From: Henricia sp. BOLD:AAB3569
Taxonomy: Eukaryota > Echinodermata > Asteroidea > Spinulosida > Echinasteridae
Reading direction: 5' to 3'
Length of the DNA stretch: 64,000 bases
NCBI GenBank assembly: GCA_037783545.1
Contig: JBBELK010000067.1
Span: 806,001-870,000, forward strand
Position numbers and translations under genes: made by a program. The notes under the pieces were generated by a model that saw only the letters and a list, made by a program, of their open reading frames with translations, did no database searches and was not told the DNA's origin. Positions 44,401 through 53,400 of this stretch are shown piece by piece (position 1 is the first letter of the stretch; each line of letters opens with the position of its first letter).

Positions 44401-47400
44401 TGTGTTGTGTAATGCGCTCAAAAGATCCCAGAGCACTCTTTCATGAAGAGTATAAAGAGGATTCCACTGTGTCTCTGGCCGTCGGCTGCCAATGGCACCA
44501 CCCACCTATGTATCTTGATGTTCAGGTGGAACACGCTTGTAAGCTTCATGCATTTCAGGATACGAGCTGCGAATTGAAGTTCTATAAACGCATTAAAAAT
44601 GCTCACCTCGGAGCTTCTTAACCCTTTCTCTACCTACATGTATGATAAGGAAGCACATAGTGTCATTTCTGGCAATGAAAGGAATAAATATAGAGCTGCC
44701 AATTCTCCCAGATTTTGCAACAGATTCTATGGAAAATGTCTCATCCTGGACTGTACGACACCAACAATAACTAGCAAAGTTTGAGACATAATTTACAAGC
44801 AGGGATTGTTTACATGTACTTGATGATTACACGGTAGGGTGATTTGGCGTACCTTCACATGACACAATGAAACCATCACTGACATTCCTTAAGACGAGAA
44901 TGCTTTTTCCCGCTGGTCAATGGCAGACCATTGATTATGCACATAAGTGCTGCTGGTACCAGCAGCCAAAAACACCCACGAGAAAGTTTACTGCGACAGC
45001 CGATGAGACAAATTCTTCGAGAAATAAATCATGGGGCTACAATGGAGTCGTCCACCATCCAATCAAAAATTGATATCATGGTCAAAATCCAGGATCGGAA
45101 CGGTGATCAGAGCCATGATTTGCTGAATATTTGTTTTAAATTTCAGGGGACAGGGGCGCAGGCATGCTGCGCTGTCACAAAGGTCGTGTACGGTGTATAA
45201 ATGTATCCACGCAATGCCAATTGCATTTACTGTCACAAAGGACGTACAAATCATTTCACATGATCATTCTCAAGGATACCTTGAGAAATCTTCCGCTAGC
45301 GGAAGATTTTGTCGTAGGCCTGGACCTCCGCCAAAATATCTCAAAGATTGAGAAAGTTTTCAAGGAATGCTTGTCGCCCTCGAGCAGTGGTGTCCTTTCA
45401 CACGATGCCACTTTTGTATGATTTTCTCAAGCATGAGAAAAATCTCAAACCTTGCGAGTTTTTTGGCCTCGTGTGAAAAGGGCTTAAAGCCCTTTTCACA
45501 CGACATCAACAAAACTTGCAAGGTTTGAGACAATTTACGAGCGTGGATTGTTTACTTTATGATTACACGGTATGGTGATTTGGCGTACTTTCACATGACA
45601 CTGGCGTTCCTTGAGCAAGAATTTTTTTCCCATTGGTCGCTGTCAGACCATTGATTTTGCACATAAAAGCTGCTGATACAAGCAGCCAAAACCATACCCG
45701 CAAGAAAGTGTACTGCGACAGACAAGGAGACGAGATTGTCCAAAAAAAAGTCACCATCCAATCAAAAATAGATGGCATGGTCAAAATCCAGGATCGAAAC
45801 GGTGATCAGAGCCATGACCGGTGGACGTACTTTCGCTTTAAATTTCGCGTGTGCATGCTGTGCTGCACAAGGGTCGTGTACGGTGTATAAATGTATCCAC
45901 GCATGCGCATTGTGTTGACTGTCGCAAAGGACGTTGTACAAATCATTTCACATGATCACTCTCAAGGGTACCTTGAGAAATCTTCTGCTTGCGGGAGATT
46001 TTGTCGAAGGTCTGGTCCTCCGGCAAAATATTTCAAAGAATGAGAAAATTTCTCAAGTAATGCTTGTCACTGTCAAGCATGGGTGTCCTTTCACACGATG
46101 CCACTTTTGTCAGATTTTCTTAATAAGCATAAGAAAAAATATCAAACCGTGCGAGTTTTTTGGTCTCGTGTGAAAAGGGCTTTAGTTGTGTCTAAACGCT
46201 GGACATTAAGACATCTGTCTTCTCTAAAATCCATGAACGTTATCAGCTCTGGGACTAAAAGATAATTTTGTTTATCTTTTTCAGCTTTTTGAAAGGTTAT
46301 CTGAAGATTATGCAGTTTTCCGTTCATCGAGCGACCTACAAGATGCCACAGCCTTCACAAAGACGTCGTCTTCAGGGGAGGTACTGAGGAGAGAAAACCG
46401 CGCTGCGTTGGTCATAACCAGTACAAGCTGGACTGAAGATGAAGATATTTCAATACTGCTTCAGGCTTTAGAAAGTAAGTCCATTGATAAACTTCAAGTT
46501 CATCTTTAAAGGTAAAACACATGATACGTCAACCATTACAAATGGTTTCATCTCCCTGTGTGATTGAAGATATGCATGATTAAAACCAACCCGAGTAAAA
46601 GTCAGCTCCGTACTTCGTCTAACTTCTGAGAAAACAGTCAAAAACTGTGTCGTTACCACCTTGCCCTAGAACCACTTCTCACTGAACATGCAGTGGTGTT
46701 TGGGCGAAGTGGTTCAGGGCGAAGTGGCTTTTGGGCGAAGTGGCTTTAGGGCGAAGTAAATTTTTGTCTCATGAGACGAAAATTGTTTTACTCATTTCTC
46801 AAAGACTATAGCACTTCAGACAAAACCATTTCAGGGGAAGTTGTCTACCATCATCGTGTTTATATTGTGTAAGTTACATGTAAGTTACATGTATGTGTAT
46901 ATCTGTGTATATCTGTGAACATTTTTGAGATACAAATAGTGTGTTCTACCTTTAAGGTGCTTGGATATAAGTGCACGGATTATAGTCATTAAAAATGACA
47001 AAGGGTTTGATTTACAATGTTAGGCCTGATAAGTCAACATATTTGTATTTGGCAGGAAGGGGGGCAATAATTTAAGTTATTGGTCAATTTCTTACAAAAT
47101 CAAATCATTATCCCTAAAAAAAAATCACCTATTCATAATTGGGGCAAGCCGGGTAGGGTTGTATCTTAAGTGATCTGTGGGAGGGGTGGTTATCTCATTG
47201 AATGGTTTATCCCTCTATAGGGCTTGCTAAGCTCACGTGACAGCCAATCCCAATCAGTGAGGAACAACTGCAAAACTGTTTCGAAACCACCAGTTGGTTT
47301 CATACATTGGTTGCACGTTAAGCAGAAGGTTCGCGTCAAGATTTCTCAAACTCATGGACATTTGTCCACATTAATTTGTATCAAATATTTGACATTTTTC

Positions 47401-50400
47401 GGAAACGATATTATTGACAAATGTGTGATAAATTGATCAGTTTGCTAATAACATCTATTGAAACATTCAAATTTCCAGTGTTCAAGTCACTTGAATCTTC
47501 AAGTGACATTTCTCACAATTGAATTAATGAAATTGTGTACATTAATACATCAGAATGAAGTTTATGATATCTACATGTACCTATGATGAGAATGAGGGTT
47601 GTAACGAGTCTCCCTCTGCTTGAGTCCCAAGTCAAGTCAAACTGCCTCCGAGTGTCAAGTAAAGTCAAATGGCTGTCAAGTCAAGTCATGCATGTTGGTC
47701 AAGTCGGTTCAAGTCAAGTAGTATTTGTTCAAGCTAATTTCAAAATGAGTGTCGACTCTGAATCTTGCATTGGTGTAGGGTACTTTTGTTGTTCTGGCCA
47801 AAAACAATTCGGTCCTCAAAATGACAAAAAATGCAAACCCAAGTCAAAAAAATGTACAAATCCGAGTCAAGTCAAGTCATTTGAGGTTCGAGTATCAAGT
47901 CCATTCAAGATTCGAGTATCAAGTCAAGTCAAGTCAAGTCAGTGAAAATCGGAACTTGAGATGACTCTAGTCTGAGTCATTACAACACACAGTTACACGT
48001 CTTAATGTTTCTGTTTTCAAGAATATGATACTGAATGCCAAGGCAGTGACTTGCCTGAAATTGTGTGCGTCATTACTGGCAAGGGAGAATTGAAACAGCA
48101 CTACCAAGGGGTGATTGAAAAGATGCAGTTGGAACATGTCAAGATCTGCACCCCATGGCTGGTAGCTGAAGATTACCCACGGCTTTTAGGTAAGATGTAA
48201 TCAATCCTGGATAATAAGATCAGTAACCAGCAGTGTTGTCGACTCTACACTTCCTGAGTCCAAGTCCAATGCTGTAACTGAACAGACAAGCCTGAACGCA
48301 TACATGTGTTTATAACGGCTTTGTTGGGCTATTTTGGGCTTAAAATAGACCCATACAGATTTTCGCGTCTTTGCGGCGATATAAATAATATCCGAAGAAA
48401 AACCTGCACCATATTGCGGACGTTGAAGAAACCAACTAGTTGCGTTCGAGTTGCTTCCCAGAGTCGGCGCTGACCTGGGGGTCATGCAAGGTGTGATGAG
48501 TCAGGGAAAACAAGTAAACGAGGTTAAACACGTGGCGACCCGTATCGAACGCCACCTTAATTTACAAACACATGATACATACTACAGCGCAGAGCGGCTG
48601 GTAAAGCGTACATGTATAGTCCAGCATTTTGCCTCTTTTGTTAATTTTAAACATTTCTAGTTAATTACAACGACCATCGAAAAATTGTTGTCAATGATGC
48701 TAGATCGCTACATTATGTAAACAGTAAGCCGGTGTGTCCCTTTAAGCATTTTACCATTTTACTGTAGTACAACTATAGCGCAATACAGTCATTACATAGT
48801 TCAATACATTTTTGGGGGGTTTGAAACTAAAATGTCATGTAGCTGTGTTGATATTTGGCAAATATTGTCATAATTGAGCAGTACTTGTGGATGGGGGAAC
48901 CATGGCGGTAAACGTACGTCTCAAGCTACAAATATGACAAGTACATGTAAGTTTAGCATGGTTTTCAGGCAACGTTTGTTTATGGTTGCCGAACACAAAC
49001 CGAACTGATGTTCAGGAAAAAAATGTTGGAACTTTTCTCGAAATGAACCCGAACTTTCTATCTTTGTTACAGCCTTGCCAAGCTCCCAAATGCTTCGTTT
49101 TCAGTATTTCAATCCCGATAATACAAGGTTCCTGTTATTTGCAAAGTCCCAAGGACCTCTTATTACATGTAACGAGGTTTGACTGCATTTGGTATGTTGT
49201 GCTTGTACATTACAGGCACGTTGGTGTCACATATAATGCTTGAGTACCAGTGTTGTAGTCGAGTCACCAATATCGAGTCCGAGTCTGAGTCTCGAGTCAT
49301 TAGCCTCGAGGCCGAGTCCGAGTCACTTTCCTAGAGTCCGAGTCACGAGTCACTTCTTCGCTAAATTAACTGAAACTGAATCTGTTATAGTTTCACACAA
49401 TATGTGAAATGATGACGTTCTCATGCGCTTCTTGCCAGCCTGGTGGGGCAGTGTACATATTCACGTGTCGTACTGTGTTTTTTACCAATAATCCTGCATT
49501 CAGTGAATTATATAAATTTTTTAATATGGGACTCGTGAGTCACGAGTCCGAGTCATCATGGTCGAGTCCGAGTCATTTTCTTTCCAATCTGACACGAGTT
49601 GAGTCCAAGTCACAAAAATTGTGACTCGAGTCCTTCAGCACTGTTGAGAACTGCCAATTATTCCAGATTATGCACATGATTCTTGGCAGATTGGTAGCTA
49701 TTACAACTTGCAACACATCTAAAAGCCCTCTGGATTGTTTACATCTTCTGATAGGATTTTTCAATGTATTGGGAGCTACATGTATGGGCGTGTTTGTTTC
49801 AGACGGATCAAGATTCAGATCTGTGCAGATCCAAGGTGAACTCATTCACTTTGCGCAGATCCTGATCGAGATCTGTGATCTGTGGAATCCTTCTCGAGAG
49901 ATGGTTCAGTGCTAGATCCAAAATGGCGACGCAAACATCGCAGAGACTTTTGTGAGTAAAACCGTGTCGTTTCAGTTTTCAGAGGCAACACACGATTCAC
50001 GCGATACAAACAAATTTAGGCTGCTTGTTTATTTACGATGAATGTCGTGGGTGAAATTTGGTGCATAAATTTGAGATCCTAGTTGAGGGCAGTTTCGTTT
50101 GTTTCTGCGCGGTAAAACAACTCGGGATCTGGAGTCGGATCTAACATGAAACAAACACGCCGTAAGAGTCTTCTGAAGAACATCTGCCCGGTGTGTCAGA
50201 GGTCTCGGGTTCATTTCCTGACAAGGACCATGTGCTATCTTATCTCAAATAAACGTATTGGGTTATATTTCATAAAGAAATGTGCAACATCACATGACAA
50301 TGATTCTTTTAACTACAATCAATTCCTTCAAACTGCAAGGTACCGTGGCCGAGTGGTTTCGGTCACTGACTCGCAATCACAGGTGGAAACTTGGGGTTGC

Positions 50401-53400
50401 GGGTTCGAAACTCACCCTGGCTGAGGTACCTGTGCCCTTGAGCAAGGCACATAATCACACTTGCTCCATCCTTCAGAAGGGATGTAAAGCCGTTGTTCCA
50501 GTGTGTTAGGTATGGGTAACACACTTTTAAAGATCCCAGAGCATTCTTTCATAAAGAGCAAGGGGATTCCCCGGTGTCTCTGGCCGTTTCCTAATTCATC
50601 ATGGGTTTCCACACGCTTGCGAGCGACAGTGCAATGGGCGCTTTTAAGGAATCCTTGGTTTCAGTACCAGAAAGAAATAATAATAATAATTCCTTATAAT
50701 CACAATAACGACAGGTGCATGTGATCTTGGAGTATGTCTTCACACATCATCTAGCGGCTTGGATCTACCAATGAAGGTTGTGGACATGTTTGGGTCTGGC
50801 TTACCTGTGTGTGCAGTGGACTACAAATGGTAAGCTAATTGGCCTTGCACATGTATGGCTTGAGTTCAGGGGCCAGTGTTGTGGCGCTGCTTAAACAAGC
50901 GTGTTCAGATTTTTCCAGAAAATGTATTTTGTTTTAACCTGAGAATCATTTAAAATACCTCCTAAAAATACTATCCATGGGAAGAAAACGGAAATTTGCA
51001 AACTCCAATTTGGATATAGCAAAAAGGTTGGTGTAATCACTGCACAGCTTTATAGAACGAGATAAATTAGTTTACAAATTATTGGTGCTTTTTTTTAATG
51101 ATATCCTAGAAAATATATGGATTGAGAAAGCGAAATTTCAGAATGGTAATGAGAAAAATATGACAAATGATATTGTATCACAATCTCGCCTTGCGGCTCG
51201 GGCCATTATCAGCGTCCAGGACCCTAGCCAGGGGCGGATCTAGGAATTTTTCCAGGAGGGAGATTTGCCACCAGGGAGGGGTTTTGCCCGTCGAATTTTT
51301 ATGTCCGCTTGTTTCGGACAGGCAGACACACAAAAAATGCATTACATTATATTTGTTGGTGTCGGAGCAGGGAGGGGTTTTGACCCCCAAAACTCCCCTT
51401 CTGGATCCGTGCCTGCTAGCCGGTTTTAAACGTGTTTTAGACTGGCCAAGCCCACTTTTATTATTCCCTAATTTAAGATTGACAGTAGTACATGTAAATA
51501 GTTCAGCTAATGTAGTCAAACTCACACAAGACATGTTGGTTTTTCAATTCCCATTCAGCATTGCAGAGTTGGTGAAGCATGGTGAAAATGGAATGATCTT
51601 TAAAGACGCTGATGAATTGTCTGCACAGCTAAAGGTAAACGGCTCAAGCTAAAGTTGGATGGAAGGGGAGAGGGGTGGTGGGGGAATAAGCTTCTCGTAA
51701 AGTTTGTAAATGTTCAGCAACATTTCTAAAAAAGCCCCTCCAGGCATTTACATGCAGTATAAATTTCTGAAGGTTCTAAATGTTCACAGTCTACGTCATA
51801 AGCCGTGTCCACATTGGACTAATTTTGGTAAAACTTACGGAGATCGTCGTAAATTTTACCAAATTTAGTCCAATGCGGACGGCCGGAAAACACCCAAAAT
51901 TGTAAAGTGTCGATGTTGGTTGTATTTTTGTAATGCTCCGTTGCTGTAATTTTTACGGGGCGAGCTGGGTCGCGAAAGAAATACGTTGCCAGTTTTACAT
52001 CGCTGGGAAGTCCCGTGCGGATGGACATTGTAATGTAAAACCACGATAGATGTTGTGGTCATGTAACTACTGTGTGGACCTGAATGATAAGGTGGCAAAG
52101 GCATTATATGGGCCGAAAATAAATCTCACTAGAGAAATCGATTCGTTCAACGAAGATTCCAGGATGATTCGACAAAGAGATTTCCTGATGTGAACGCACG
52201 CCTCTTCACTCGACAAAGATTAGAATCTCTTCGTTCCACGAAGCAAGTTTGTAATGTGAACACTCCCTTCGTTCGACGAAGTGATTTGGTAGGCCGTCAA
52301 TGCGTCAAGCGTTGTTTTTGACGCACACCTCGAAAACCACAGCGCGTCAGACACTTGAAGCTCAACGCTTGATGCACACTGCGCATGTGCGTCCAGGCAC
52401 AGTGGCCCCCCACAGATTCATTCGATCTTCGTTAGCAGTCGCCCAAAGTCCATGCACACCTTTGCGATTTGCCAGCACACTGGACACCAGATCATCGGAT
52501 GCTGAAAAATCAAACAAGTTTGATTTGCCCAGTTCGTGCGTTATATGGTCGGACTGGCCCGAATTGTTTCAGCGCACACCCTGGCTGGTGAATCGCAAAG
52601 GTGTATGGCGGGCAAGTGAGAAGTGAACGCACACTTCATTAACTAACAATTATTAACTAATCTTCATCGAATGAAGTGATTTCTCTAGTGAGAAGGGCGT
52701 CCAAGTCGGCCTAAAAAAAATACTCGATTGAATGCTTAATTAGAATATTCAAATAGTGAAATATTTCAATATATATACCTCATACATTGATTGGTTAAAA
52801 GTAGATCATGCGACATGGATTAGTTCAATCATTTCGGTGCGCTAGTGAAAAAGTACTGTTGTTTGACCTTTCGCGTCACAGGTGCATTTTTTGTGTATTA
52901 TTCCCCTGCGCATACGGATTATCGCACACGTGTGCCGAGCGCGGGCCTTGACATAAAGCAACCAATGGTGTTCGCGTTGATGCGGACAACATGCATTTAT
53001 GGCAAGTGTACTTTTGCTCTCATCAAAACTCAATCCTGGCCTATAAAAATACCAATCATTGGGCACAATGTGTAAAACAAATATTGACTGGTCTTTATTC
53101 GAGGGATGGTGCAAACGGCAGGCCTGCTATTTCCACTCGGCCTGCGGCCTCGGTAAAATAGCAGGCCTGCAGTCTCAAGATCACCTCAGGGGAATTAGTT
53201 TGCACCATTACCCTCGTGAGCAGTTAATACTTATATATTATCATGCATGTACCTCATACATATTCATAAAGAAGAGTCGCGTTCTCACTGGTCCATTCCC
53301 CATCACGTGCCAGTAGTTATTTTTGCTGTCAAAAGCACAAGCGTAGTGAACTACTCCCTGCGACCTGGGAAATAGTTTACTGCGCATGCGCTTTTTGATG

